Origin: Paucibacter sediminis
GTDB lineage: Bacteria > Pseudomonadota > Gammaproteobacteria > Burkholderiales > Burkholderiaceae_C
Length of the DNA: 64,000 bases
Reading direction: 5' to 3'
Assembly: GCF_030254645.1 (NCBI RefSeq)
Contig: NZ_CP116346.1
Span: 1,592,001 to 1,656,000, forward strand
The notes below the pieces were generated by a model, which saw nothing but the letters and a program-made list of their open reading frames with translations, searched no databases and was not told the origin of the DNA. Below are positions 28,657 through 37,418 of the stretch, piece by piece. The first letter of the stretch is position 1. Each line of letters begins with the position of its first letter. A program made the translations under genes and the position numbers.

Positions 28657-29933
28657 GTGCTTGCTCCTTCCTTCTTGAACAAGTCACGGAACACCGGGTA
28701 GATCTGCGCCACCTCCACCGCCTTGCGCATCGCGAACGGATAGCCCTCGTCGGCCAGCTTGCAGTATTCCTCCCAGAGGTTCTGCTCCTGCTCGGCCACC
28801 TGCACATAGGCGAAGTAGCGGCACAGGGGCAGGATCTTCTCGGCCAGCAGCTCGCGGCAGCGGCCGCTGTCGTGGTGCCAGTTGTCGCCGTCGCTGGCCT
28901 GGGCGCCGTAGATATTCCACTCGGTGGGGGAATAGCGCTCGCGGATGATCTGTTCCATCAGCACCAGGGCCGAGGAAACCACCGTGCCGCCGGTTTCGGT
29001 GGCGTGGAAGAAGTTCTGCTCGTCCACCTCCTGGGCCTGGGTGTGGTGGCGGATGAAGACCACGTCGATCTTCTCGTAATGCCGTGTCAGGAACAGGTAG
29101 AGCAGGATGAAGAAGCGCTTGGCCAGATCCTTGCGCGATTCGTCCATCGAGCCCGACACATCCATCAGGCAGAACATCACGGCTCTTGTGGTCGGCACCG
29201 GCACGCGCACGCGGCTGCGAAAGCGCAGATCGATGGGGTCGAGAAAGGGGATCCGGGCGATGCGTTCCTTCAGCAGCGCGATGCGCGCCTCGGTCTCGGC
29301 GATCAGGGCCTTCACATCGGGCTTGCTGGCGTCCTCGCGCTTGAGCAGCTCCAGGCGTTCCTCCAACTCGTGCAACTCGCGCCGCTTGCCCATGCCCAGC
29401 GCGATGCGCCGGCCTAATGCGCCGCGCATCGAGCGCACCACATGCAGATTGGTGGGCGTGCCATCGCTGGTGTAGCCGGCCCGGTGCGTCTTGTACTCGG
29501 GGGTGTCGGCCAGCGTGGTGCGCGCCAGATTGGGCAGGGCCAGGTCCTCGAAGAAGACCTGCATGAACTCTTCTTTGCTGAGGTGGAAGACGAAGTCGTC
29601 CTCGCCCTCGCCGGAGTCGCTCGCCTTGCCGCCGCCCTGACCCTGGCCGCCACCCTTGGGCTTGGGCACGCGGTCGCCCTTCACATGCTCGGTATTGCCG
29701 GGGCGCACGACTTCCCGCACCCCGCCCTCGCCATGGCCGAACACCGGCTCGCTGAGGTCCTTCTTGGGGATGTGCACATCCTCGCCGCGCTCCATGTCGC
29801 GGATACCGCGCCCGTCCACGGCGCGGCGCACCGCCTCGCGGATCTGCTCCTTGTGGCGGCGCAGGAAGCGCTCGCGATTGCCTATGGACTTGTTCTTTCC
29901 CGAGAGCCGCCGATCAATGATCTGTTGCAGCAT
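28653..29933 (-). CDS. yeaH: YeaH/YhbH family protein (DUF444)
   Basis: 426 residues. N terminus IDRRLSGKNKSIGNRERFLRR is the family signature. The C-terminal half holds a von Willebrand A-like fold with a MIDAS motif FCLMDVSGSMDES. It presumably works with the PrkA kinase just upstream (13-base gap) and the SpoVR protein downstream; the complex acts in nutrient-stress adaptation, with molecular details unknown. Confidence 0.95.
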   Translation of the reverse strand: MLQQIIDRRLSGKNKSIGNRERFLRRHKEQIREAVRRAVDGRGIRDMERGEDVHIPKKDLSEPVFGHGEGGVREVVRPGNTEHVKGDRVPKPKGGGQGQGGGKASDSGEGEDDFVFHLSKEEFMQVFFEDLALPNLARTTLADTPEYKTHRAGYTSDGTPTNLHVVRSMRGALGRRIALGMGKRRELHELEERLELLKREDASKPDVKALIAETEARIALLKERIARIPFLDPIDLRFRSRVRVPVPTTRAVMFCLMDVSGSMDESRKDLAKRFFILLYLFLTRHYEKIDVVFIRHHTQAQEVDEQNFFHATETGGTVVSSALVLMEQIIRERYSPTEWNIYGAQASDGDNWHHDSGRCRELLAEKILPLCRYFAYVQVAEQEQNLWEEYCKLADEGYPFAMRKAVEVAQIYPVFRDLFKKEGAST

Positions 29934-29946
29934 TTGTGCTCCTGGT

Positions 29947-31869
29947 TCAAGAACTCTTGCGCACTCTCAAGTACCACTCGCAGAGCAGGCGCACCTGCTT
30001 GGCCGTGTAGCCCTTGTCCACCATGCGCTGCACGAAGTTCTCGTGCTTCTTGGCCTCGTCGGCACTGGCCTTGGCGTTGAAGCTGATCACCGGCAGCAGC
30101 TCCTCGGTGTTGGAGAACATCTTCTTCTCGATCACCGTGCGCAGCTTCTCGTAGCTGGTCCAGGCCGGGTTCTTGCCGGCGTTGTTGGCGCGCGCGCGCA
30201 ACACGAAGTTGACGATCTCGTTGCGGAAGTCCTTGGGGTTGCTGATGCCGGCCGGCTTCTCGATCTTCTCGAGCTCGGCGTTCAGGGCCGAGCGGTCGAA
30301 CACCTCGCCGGTGTCGGTGTCGCGGTACTCCTGGTCCTGGATCCAGTAGTCGGCATAGGTGACGTAGCGGTCGAAGATGTTCTGGCCGTACTCGCTATAG
30401 CTTTCCAGGTAGGCGGTCTGGATCTCCTTGCCGATGAACTCGGCATAGCGCGGCGCCAGATGCTCCTTGATGAAGCCGATGTACTTGTCTTCCAGCTCCT
30501 TGGGGAACTGCTCGCGCTCGATCTGCTGCTCCAGCACATACATCAGGTGCACCGGATTGGCCGCCACCTCGCTGGAGTCGAAGTTGAAGACCTTGGAGAG
30601 GATCTTGTAGGCAAAGCGCGTGGAGACGCCGCTCATGCCCTCGTCGACGCCGGCATAGTCGCGGTACTCCTGGTAGCTCTTGGCGCGTGGGTCGGTGTCC
30701 TTGAGGTTCTCGCCATCGTAGATCTGCATCTTCGAGTACAGCGAGGAGTTCTCGGGTTCCTTCAGTCTCGTGAGGATGGCGAACTGGCTCATCATCTTGA
30801 GCGTGCCGGGGGCGCACTTGGCGTCGGACAGCGAGGAGCCGCGGATCAGCTTCTCGTAGATCTTCACCTCTTCGCTGACGCGCAGGCAGTAGGGCACCTT
30901 GACGATGTAGATGCGATCCAGGAAGGCCTCGTTGTTCTTGTTGTTGCGGAAGGTCTTCCACTCACTCTCGTTGCTATGCGCCAGCACGATGCCGTCGAAG
31001 GGGATGGCGCCAAAGCCCTCGGTGCCCTTGAAGTTGCCTTCCTGCGTGGCGGTCAGCAGCGGGTGCAGCACCTTGATGGGAGCCTTGAACATTTCCACGA
31101 ATTCCAAGAGCCCCTGATTCGCCAGGCAGAGGCCGCCGGAATAGCTGTAGGCGTCGGGATCGTCCTGCGCATAGGTCTCGAGCTTGCGGATGTCGACCTT
31201 GCCCACCAGCGAGGAAATGTCTTGGTTGTTTTCGTCGCCCGGCTCGGTCTTGGCCACGCCGACCTGCTTGAGCACGCTGGGGTAGCGCTTCACCACCTTG
31301 AAGCGGCGGATGTCGCCGCCGAACTCGTCCAGGCGCTTCACCGCCCAGGGGCTGAGGATGCGGTTCAGATAGCGGCGCGGGATGCCGTATTCCTTCTCCA
31401 GCAGCGGGCCGTCCTCGGCCGCGTCGAACAGGCCCAGCGGCGATTCGTTCACCGGCGAGCCGGCCAGCGCATAGAAGGGCACATGCTCCATCAGCTGCTT
31501 GAGGCGCTCGGCGATCGAGCTCTTGCCGCCGCCCACCGGGCCCAGCAGATAGAGGATCTGCTTCTTCTCTTCCAGGCCTTGCGCGGCATGGCGGAAATAA
31601 CTCACCACCTGCTCGATCGCATCCTCCATGCCATAGAACTCGGCGAAGGCGGGGTAGAGCTTGATGGTCTTGTTGGCGAACAGGCGCGAGAGGCGCTGGT
31701 CGTGGCGGGTGTCCACCGTATGCGGCTCACCGATGGCCTGCAGCATGCGCTCGGCGGCGCTGGCGTAGGCGAGGGGATTGCGCTTGCACTCGGCGAGGTA
31801 TTCCTCAAGCGTGAGTTCCTCGACGCGGGTGCGTTCGTAGCGTGCGGCAAAACTGCTGATCACGTCCAT
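29947..31869 (-). CDS. prkA: PrkA family serine protein kinase (YeaG)
   Basis: 640 residues. AAA+ N-terminal half with Walker A GPVGGGKSS (about 110-118), then the PrkA C-terminal domain. Known homologues are serine kinases or ATP-dependent proteases acting in sporulation or nitrogen starvation. First gene of the three-gene operon. In enterobacteria the operon depends on RpoS/sigma-54; no convincing -24/-12 element was seen here. Confidence 0.95.
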   Translation of the reverse strand: MDVISSFAARYERTRVEELTLEEYLAECKRNPLAYASAAERMLQAIGEPHTVDTRHDQRLSRLFANKTIKLYPAFAEFYGMEDAIEQVVSYFRHAAQGLEEKKQILYLLGPVGGGKSSIAERLKQLMEHVPFYALAGSPVNESPLGLFDAAEDGPLLEKEYGIPRRYLNRILSPWAVKRLDEFGGDIRRFKVVKRYPSVLKQVGVAKTEPGDENNQDISSLVGKVDIRKLETYAQDDPDAYSYSGGLCLANQGLLEFVEMFKAPIKVLHPLLTATQEGNFKGTEGFGAIPFDGIVLAHSNESEWKTFRNNKNNEAFLDRIYIVKVPYCLRVSEEVKIYEKLIRGSSLSDAKCAPGTLKMMSQFAILTRLKEPENSSLYSKMQIYDGENLKDTDPRAKSYQEYRDYAGVDEGMSGVSTRFAYKILSKVFNFDSSEVAANPVHLMYVLEQQIEREQFPKELEDKYIGFIKEHLAPRYAEFIGKEIQTAYLESYSEYGQNIFDRYVTYADYWIQDQEYRDTDTGEVFDRSALNAELEKIEKPAGISNPKDFRNEIVNFVLRARANNAGKNPAWTSYEKLRTVIEKKMFSNTEELLPVISFNAKASADEAKKHENFVQRMVDKGYTAKQVRLLCEWYLRVRKSS

Positions 31870-32189
31870 GCTGACCTCCTGTGTTCGTGGGAGGCGACGC
31901 CGGATCCGGCAGCGATGCTGGCGTCGTCTGGGAAGTTCTGGCGGCGTCCTGAAACAAGGCGCCGTCAGAGCTTTCCTGAGCTCGGCATGTCTACAGCTTC
32001 GATCAAGGCAAGCGAGTCAATGCTTTGAAAAAGAGGGCAGTTGGCGCCGCCCAAATTCGATCGCTTGACACCATGCTACGCCCATCCGCCATCATGTGCG
32101 CGGCAGGCGACGTGATGCCCTTCACACTGCCTTCAGCGTGTTGCGCGCACGGCCAGTTGACAGCTGTTTGCATGGCCCGAGTTTGCATG
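31870..32189. other. Intergenic region between prkA and parB
   Basis: About 320 bases without a supportable gene. On the minus strand it holds the 5' region of prkA; a TTGACT near 32008-32013 has no good -10 partner. It otherwise shows only the parB terminator at its right edge. Confidence 0.5.
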
Positions 32190-32217
32190 AAAAAAGCCGT
32201 GCGCTCCGGCACGGCTT
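32190..32217 (-). terminator. Intrinsic terminator of parB
   Basis: Read on the minus strand: AGCCGTGC stem, short loop CGGAGC, GCACGGCT, then six Ts. It lies 23 bases beyond the parB stop. Confidence 0.88.
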
Positions 32218-32239
32218 CGCTGCATTGCTGCTTTGCTTT

Positions 32240-33139
32240 TTACTGCGGACCGCGCAGCCTGTCGATCAGGCCGTTGAGCTCGTCGAGCGAGCCGAACTGG
32301 ATGCTGAGCTCGCCCTGTTCGCCGCGCTTGGTGCGCTTCTTCACCACGATCTCGACCTGTGCGGTGAGCAGATCGGACAACTCTTCCTCGAGCCGCAAGA
32401 GGTCGCGGCTCTTCTCGTTCTTGACGCGCAGCAAGGGCGTCTGGCGGCCCGCGCCCTGACGCTGCACCAGCTTCTCGGCCTCGCGCACGCTGAGCTTCTT
32501 GGCGGCGATCTCGGTGGCGCAGGTGATCTGGTGCGCGCCGTCCAGGGCCAGCAGGGCGCGCGCATGGCCCATGTCCAGATCGCCCGCCATCAGCATGTTC
32601 TGCACCGGGCTGGCGAGCTGCAGCAGACGCAGCAGATTGCTGGCGGCACTGCGCGAGCGACCCACTGCCTGGGCGGCCTGTTCGTGCGTGAGACCGAACT
32701 CCTCGGTGAGGCGCTTCAGACCCTGCGCCTCTTCGAGCGGATTGAGGTCCTCGCGCTGGATGTTCTCGATCAGGGCCATCGCCGCGGCGGCCTCGTCGGG
32801 CACCGCCTTCACCAGCACCGGCACCTCGCGCAGGCCTGCCAGCTTGGCGGCGCGGAAGCGCCGTTCGCCGGCGATGATCTCGTAGCGCACCGCGCCATCC
32901 GGCTTGATGGGGCGCACGAGGATGGGCTGCATGATGCCCTGCGCCTTGATGCTTTCGGCCAGCTCGTAGAGCGAGCCTTCGTCCATGCGCGTGCGCGGCT
33001 GGTACTTGCCGGCCTGCATCTGCTCCAGCCTCAGTTGGCTGGGCTCGCCGTCACCGGCGGGTGCGGCGGATTCGCTGACTTTGGGGCCGAGCAAGGCCTC
33101 CAGGCCCATGCCCAGGCCCTTGGGTTTTTTTGTCACCAT
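32240..33139 (-). CDS. parB: Chromosome partitioning protein ParB
   Basis: 299 residues. The CTP-binding motif [12 protein letters not shown], the [14 protein letters not shown] box and the helix-turn-helix [24 protein letters not shown] are intact; the N terminus [14 protein letters not shown] is typical of beta-proteobacterial ParB. It loads at parS (two sites found, 36826 and 37961) and forms the segregation clamp with ParA. Unlike the usual order it is not next to parA: three genes separate the rest of the operon from it. Confidence 0.96.
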   Translation of the reverse strand: MVTKKPKGLGMGLEALLGPKVSESAAPAGDGEPSQLRLEQMQAGKYQPRTRMDEGSLYELAESIKAQGIMQPILVRPIKPDGAVRYEIIAGERRFRAAKLAGLREVPVLVKAVPDEAAAAMALIENIQREDLNPLEEAQGLKRLTEEFGLTHEQAAQAVGRSRSAASNLLRLLQLASPVQNMLMAGDLDMGHARALLALDGAHQITCATEIAAKKLSVREAEKLVQRQGAGRQTPLLRVKNEKSRDLLRLEEELSDLLTAQVEIVVKKRTKRGEQGELSIQFGSLDELNGLIDRLRGPQ

Positions 33140-33155
33140 AGGGCGCGATTGTCCC

Positions 33156-33704
33156 TTACTGCCGGAGTTGGCCCAGCAGGGCCTGGCCGGCGGGCCAGTC
33201 GCCCAGTCCGGACGCCGTGTTGAGATGGCCCAGCGCGCCGGCGATCACCAGCTTGGCGCCCCAGTCGGCGGCCATTTGCGCGCCGCGCTCCGGTGCACAG
33301 AAGGGGTCATCGCTGCTCACCACCGCGATGGCGGGAAAGGGCAGGGCGCGGCGCCGGATCGGCCGCCAGTTGTGCAGCTGTGGCGGCATGTCATCGCGCT
33401 CGGTATCGGGCGGCGCCACCAGCAGTGCGCCCGCCACGCGGGCGCTGTGCCGGCTGTGCTCGGCCCAGCTGGCCACCAACTGGCAGCCCAGGCTGTGCGC
33501 CACCAGCAGGGCCGGCCGGTGCAGCAGGCGGGCGTCGTTCAGGAGCACCTCGTCCAGGCGCGCCATCCAGTCGCCACGGCGCGGCCAATCCCAGTCGGCC
33601 TGCTCGATGCGCTGGTGCCCCAGCTCGCGCTCCCAGCGGCTCTGCCAATGCTCGGGATCCGAGTTCAACCAGCCGGGCAACAGGTATACAGGGTGATCCG
33701 ACAT
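33156..33704 (-). CDS. RBBP9/YdeN-type alpha/beta hydrolase
   Basis: 182 residues. Small serine hydrolase: N-terminal [15 protein letters not shown], nucleophile Ser71 in HSLGC, Asp132 or Asp133 in VSSDDPFC, His160 in GALGHLN. Family members are esterases of unknown substrate. It is 16 bases upstream of parB on the same strand, so the two may be co-transcribed. Confidence 0.88.
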   Translation of the reverse strand: MSDHPVYLLPGWLNSDPEHWQSRWERELGHQRIEQADWDWPRRGDWMARLDEVLLNDARLLHRPALLVAHSLGCQLVASWAEHSRHSARVAGALLVAPPDTERDDMPPQLHNWRPIRRRALPFPAIAVVSSDDPFCAPERGAQMAADWGAKLVIAGALGHLNTASGLGDWPAGQALLGQLRQ

Positions 33705-33755
33705 GCTTTGGCTTTATGCTTTCAGTCCTTTTGTTTGGATTGTGCTGGAGAAGTC

Positions 33756-34709
33756 ATGACGTACGCGGTGTTTGTGGATGGCCAGGAGGGCACGACGGGC
33801 CTGCGTATTCACGAGTACCTGGCCCAGCGCCAAGACATCGAGGTGCTGCGCATTGACGCCGACAAGCGCAAGGACGCCACCGAACGCGCGCGCCTGCTGA
33901 ACGCCGCCGATGTGGCCTTTCTCTGCCTGCCCGACGCCGCCTCGCGCGAGGCCGCGGCCATGATCAGCAATCCCAACACCTGCCTGATCGACGCCAGCAC
34001 CGCGCACCGCACGGTGCCGGGCTGGACCTTCGGCCTGCCCGAGCTGTGCAAGGGCCAGCGCGAGGCCATCCGCGCCGCCAAGCGCATCGCCAACCCGGGC
34101 TGCCATGCCAGCGCCTTCATCCTGGCGCTGCGCCCCTTGGTGGACGCCGGCCTGCTGAGCGCCGAGGCGCTGGTCTCGGCCACTTCCATCACCGGCTACT
34201 CGGGCGGTGGCAAGAGCATGATTGCCGAGTATGAAGCTGGCGGCGATGCCAGGCTGCAAGCCCCGCGCCCCTATGCCCTGGGCCTGACGCACAAGCACCT
34301 GCCCGAGATGATGGCGCACACCGGCCTGCGCCATGCGCCGGTGTTCCAGCCCATCGTCGGCAATTTCTACAAGGGCCTGGCGGTGAGCGTGCCCCTGCAC
34401 CTGAGCCAGCTGCGCGCCGGCAGCACGCCCGCGCAGGTGCGCGAGGCCCTGGCCGCGCATTACGAGGGCGAGCGCTTCATCCGCGTGATGCCGCTGCGCG
34501 ACCCCGCCACGCTGGAAGACGGCTTCTTCGATGTGCAGGCCTGTAACGACACGAATCGGGTGGACATCTTTGTGTTCGGCAGCCCGGACGACAAACCTGG
34601 CCAGATCCTCCTGATGGCGCGCCTGGACAACCTCGGTAAGGGCGCCAGCGGTGCCGCCGTGCAGGCGATGAATGTGCACCTGGGCGTGGAAGAGAGCCTG
34701 GGCCTTTGA
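33756..34709 (+). CDS. argC: N-acetyl-gamma-glutamyl-phosphate reductase, type 2
   Basis: 317 residues from ATG 33756. N-terminal [18 protein letters not shown] is the type-2 ArgC NADP-binding signature, and the catalytic Cys116 lies in [10 protein letters not shown]. It makes N-acetylglutamate semialdehyde in arginine synthesis. It lies on the opposite strand inside the split par locus. Its stop overlaps the TTG start of an acetyltransferase gene (TTGA). Confidence 0.95.
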   Translation: MTYAVFVDGQEGTTGLRIHEYLAQRQDIEVLRIDADKRKDATERARLLNAADVAFLCLPDAASREAAAMISNPNTCLIDASTAHRTVPGWTFGLPELCKGQREAIRAAKRIANPGCHASAFILALRPLVDAGLLSAEALVSATSITGYSGGGKSMIAEYEAGGDARLQAPRPYALGLTHKHLPEMMAHTGLRHAPVFQPIVGNFYKGLAVSVPLHLSQLRAGSTPAQVREALAAHYEGERFIRVMPLRDPATLEDGFFDVQACNDTNRVDIFVFGSPDDKPGQILLMARLDNLGKGASGAAVQAMNVHLGVEESLGL

Positions 34710-35140
34710 GCGCGCTGCGGCAATGGCGGCGTGACGAGGAGGTGCCGCAGGCCGCGCTGGATGCGGTGCGCGAGGGCGTGTTCATCCACGGCCGCCAGCA
34801 GGCCCAGGGCAGCGATGCGCGCGACATTGCCTGCGCGCTCTACGAAGGCGATGAGCTGTTGGCGGGCGCTACCGGCCGCACCGAGTTCGGCCGGCTCTAT
34901 GTGAACTACCTCTGGGTGGAGGCCGATCGGCGCGGCGAGGGGCTGGGCGGCGCATGCCTGCGCCAGCTCGAGGCGCAGGCGCTCAAACGCGGCTGCGTGG
35001 ATGCGCTGATCGAGACCCTCTCGGACGAAACGGCGCAGATCTACGAGCACATGGGCTACGCCTGCATCGCCCATGTGCATGACTATGTGCCGGGCTTCAC
35101 CCGCCACATCCTGCTCAAGGTCTGGAAGCCGCGCGACTGA
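34706..35140 (+). CDS. GNAT family N-acetyltransferase
   Basis: 144 residues starting at TTG 34706, which gives a four-base TTGA overlap with argC; a later start would cut the fold. Acetyl-CoA loop: [15 protein letters not shown]-terminal [12 protein letters not shown]. Substrate unknown; coupling to argC is suggestive of an amino-acid-related role but not proof. Confidence 0.82.
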   Translation: MSALRQWRRDEEVPQAALDAVREGVFIHGRQQAQGSDARDIACALYEGDELLAGATGRTEFGRLYVNYLWVEADRRGEGLGGACLRQLEAQALKRGCVDALIETLSDETAQIYEHMGYACIAHVHDYVPGFTRHILLKVWKPRD

Positions 35141-35147
35141 GCGTCGC

Positions 35148-35939
35148 TCATGCCGCGGCGCGCGGATCGTGGCTGCGGTAGTGGTAGCGATAGGCCTGGA
35201 TGAAGCCCAGCCTGCGGTACAGGCGCTGTGCCACGGCGTTCTCGGTGCCGACCTGCAGATAGGCCGCGCACGCGCCCTGCGCTGCCGCCTGACGCAAGAG
35301 GGCGCGGCACAGCTGCTCGCCATGCCCCTGGCCGCGCTGATCGGCCGGCGTGAAGATGTCGAACAGGCCGACCATGTCGCCCTCGCGTGCGAACTGGCCG
35401 CAGCAGAGCAGGGCGTTGTCGTTGCTGCGTTGCAGCAAAAAACCCTGGTAGGGAACGGTCGAGGCCTGCATGCGTTCGGCATGGGCGGCAATTTCGGTGG
35501 CGCTGGAGCCGCGCAGCAGGCCCACCGCCCGCGCATACGTATCCGCATCCACCGCCCGCAAGACCTGACCCTCGGGCAGGCCCTGCCATGCCGCATCGAC
35601 GAGATGCGCGCGCACCATCACATCGGCGGCGTCGAACTCGAACCAGCCGCGCCCGGCCAACTGTTGGTCCAGGTCGGCGGGTTGGCTGTAAGGGGTGATG
35701 CGCAGCACCAGCGGCAGGCCGGCGGCGTCGAAGCTGGCCTGGCAACGCGCCAGCAATTCATCCAGCGGCAGGCTGCCGGCCTGCAGGGCGTTGATGCAGC
35801 GCGAGCGCTTGGCCTTGCCGGGAGAAAGGCGTATCAGCCAGCCATCCACCCAGGCCTCCTGCGGCGGTGCGCTGGCGTTCAGGCCGGCCTGCTCGGCGCG
35901 CTGCGCCAGCGCCGCCAATGCTGCGGTGTCCACCGTCAC
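35148..35939 (-). CDS. GNAT family N-acetyltransferase, translationally coupled to parA
   Basis: 263 residues from GTG 35939; the GTGA overlaps the parA stop by four bases. The acetyltransferase domain is C-terminal (about 125-255), with the acetyl-CoA loop QRGQGHGEQLCRALL and ENAVAQRLYRRLGF. The N-terminal part (EAWVDGWLIRLSPGKAKRSRCI) is conserved in a class of two-part GNATs. Substrate unknown. It contains one copy of the recurrent word CAAGACCTGACCC (35559-35571) coding for GQVL. Confidence 0.85.
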   Translation of the reverse strand: MTVDTAALAALAQRAEQAGLNASAPPQEAWVDGWLIRLSPGKAKRSRCINALQAGSLPLDELLARCQASFDAAGLPLVLRITPYSQPADLDQQLAGRGWFEFDAADVMVRAHLVDAAWQGLPEGQVLRAVDADTYARAVGLLRGSSATEIAAHAERMQASTVPYQGFLLQRSNDNALLCCGQFAREGDMVGLFDIFTPADQRGQGHGEQLCRALLRQAAAQGACAAYLQVGTENAVAQRLYRRLGFIQAYRYHYRSHDPRAAA

Positions 35940-36706
35940 ATCGTGGCGATGCGCCGCACCATCTCGCGGGCAAAGTCCACAAAGGCCTGGGCACCCTTGG
36001 AGCTGGGGTCGAACACCACGCCGGGCAACCCGTAGCTGGGCGCCTCGGCCAGTCGCACATTGCGCGGGATCACGGTGTCGAACACCTTGTCGCCGAAATG
36101 GGCCTTGAGCTGGTCGCTGACCTGGTTCTGCAGGGTGATGCGCGGGTCGAACATGACGCGCAGCAGGCCGATGATCTGCAGGTCGGCATTCAGATTGGCG
36201 TGCACCTGCTTGATGGTGTTGACCAGGTCCGACAGGCCTTCCAGCGCAAAGTACTCGCACTGCATGGGCACCACCACGCCATGGGCACAGCACAGGCCGT
36301 TGAGCGTCAGCATCGAGAGCGAGGGCGGGCAATCGATCAGGATGAAGTCGTAGTCGGCGCTGGCGGCGGCCAGGGCGGTCTTGAGGCGGCGCTCGCGGCG
36401 CTCCAGCTCCACCAGCTCGACCTCGGCGCCCGCCAGCTCGCGGTTCGCGCCCAGCACGTCGTAGCCGGCCTTCTCGCTGTGCTGCTTGGCCTCGGCCACG
36501 CTGGCGGATTCCAACAGCACGTCGTACACGCTCAGTTCCAGCGCGCGCTTGTCGATGCCCGAGCCCATGGTGGCGTTGCCCTGCGGGTCCAGATCCACCA
36601 CCAGCACGCGCTGGCCCACCTTGGCCAAGCCGGCGGCAAGGTTGACGGTGGTGGTGGTCTTGCCGACCCCGCCCTTTTGATTGGCAACGCAGAAGATCTT
36701 GGCCAT
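35936..36706 (-). CDS. parA: Chromosome partitioning ATPase ParA
   Basis: 256 residues. Deviant Walker A KGGVGKTTTTVNLA at 11-24, FILIDCPPSLSMLT (Walker B) and the VVPMQCEYFALEGLSDL segment. It moves ParB-parS complexes along the nucleoid. It follows rsmG by 58 bases in the mnmG-rsmG-parA order typical of origin-proximal DNA; the next gene in line is an acetyltransferase rather than parB. Confidence 0.96.
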   Translation of the reverse strand: MAKIFCVANQKGGVGKTTTTVNLAAGLAKVGQRVLVVDLDPQGNATMGSGIDKRALELSVYDVLLESASVAEAKQHSEKAGYDVLGANRELAGAEVELVELERRERRLKTALAAASADYDFILIDCPPSLSMLTLNGLCCAHGVVVPMQCEYFALEGLSDLVNTIKQVHANLNADLQIIGLLRVMFDPRITLQNQVSDQLKAHFGDKVFDTVIPRNVRLAEAPSYGLPGVVFDPSSKGAQAFVDFAREMVRRIATM

Positions 36707-36764
36707 GGTCTTTTATTTTGTGCAGGCAGGATGGTAGCCGCGATGCGTAGCGGCCATGGTGAGA

Positions 36765-37418
36765 TCAGCCCTTGGGTTTGATCCAGATGAGACAGCGCTG
36801 CGCATCCAGGCCTGGCACCTGCAGTTGTTCCACGTGAAACACATCCAGGTCGGCCGGCAGGGCGGCCAGTTCCTCCGTGGGGTGTTGGCCCTTCATGGCC
36901 AGCCAGATGGCGCCGGGTTTCAGGTGTGCCCGGGTGAGGGTGGTGAAGTCCAGCAGCGAGGCAAAGGCGCGCGAGGTGATCAGGTCGAAGGCCGGCACCT
37001 TGAGCGCCTCGACCCGCGAATGCTCGCCATGCAGATTGCCGAGGCCCAGTTCCGCCGCCACCTGCTTGATAAAAGTGGCCTTCTTGGCCACGGCATCCAC
37101 GCAGGTCACATCGATGCCCGGCTCGCAGATGGCCACGACCACGCCCGGCAAGCCACCGCCGCTGCCCACGTCCATCATGCGCAGCGGCTGGCCTTGGGCA
37201 TGGCGGCGCAGCGCCGGTAGCAGGCTCAGGCTGTCGACCAGATGCTGGGTCAGCATGGCCTGGGGGTCGCGCACGGCGGTGAGGTTGTAGACCTTGTTCC
37301 ATTTCTGGATCAGGTCCAGATAGGCGAGCAGTTGGTCCAGTTGCTTGTCGCTGAGCGTCAGGCCCAGGGTCTGCGCGGCCGCTTGCAGGGGGGCGCGCAG
37401 GGATGCGATGTCGGTCAT
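36765..37418 (-). CDS. rsmG: 16S rRNA (guanine527-N7)-methyltransferase RsmG
   Basis: 217 residues. SAM motif [12 protein letters not shown] (about 81-92) and [22 protein letters not shown] near the N terminus identify RsmG (GidB). Methylates G527 of 16S rRNA; loss gives streptomycin resistance. It overlaps mnmG by four bases. A parS site is embedded in its 3' region, coding for VFHVEQ. Confidence 0.95.
   Translation of the reverse strand: MTDIASLRAPLQAAAQTLGLTLSDKQLDQLLAYLDLIQKWNKVYNLTAVRDPQAMLTQHLVDSLSLLPALRRHAQGQPLRMMDVGSGGGLPGVVVAICEPGIDVTCVDAVAKKATFIKQVAAELGLGNLHGEHSRVEALKVPAFDLITSRAFASLLDFTTLTRAHLKPGAIWLAMKGQHPTEELAALPADLDVFHVEQLQVPGLDAQRCLIWIKPKG
36826..36841. other. parS: parS site in rsmG
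   Basis: TGTTCCACGTGAAACA, one base from the perfect parS palindrome, and fully within the bacterial parS consensus. It lies in the coding sequence of rsmG near its 3' end, about 120 bases upstream of the parA start. Confidence 0.9.
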
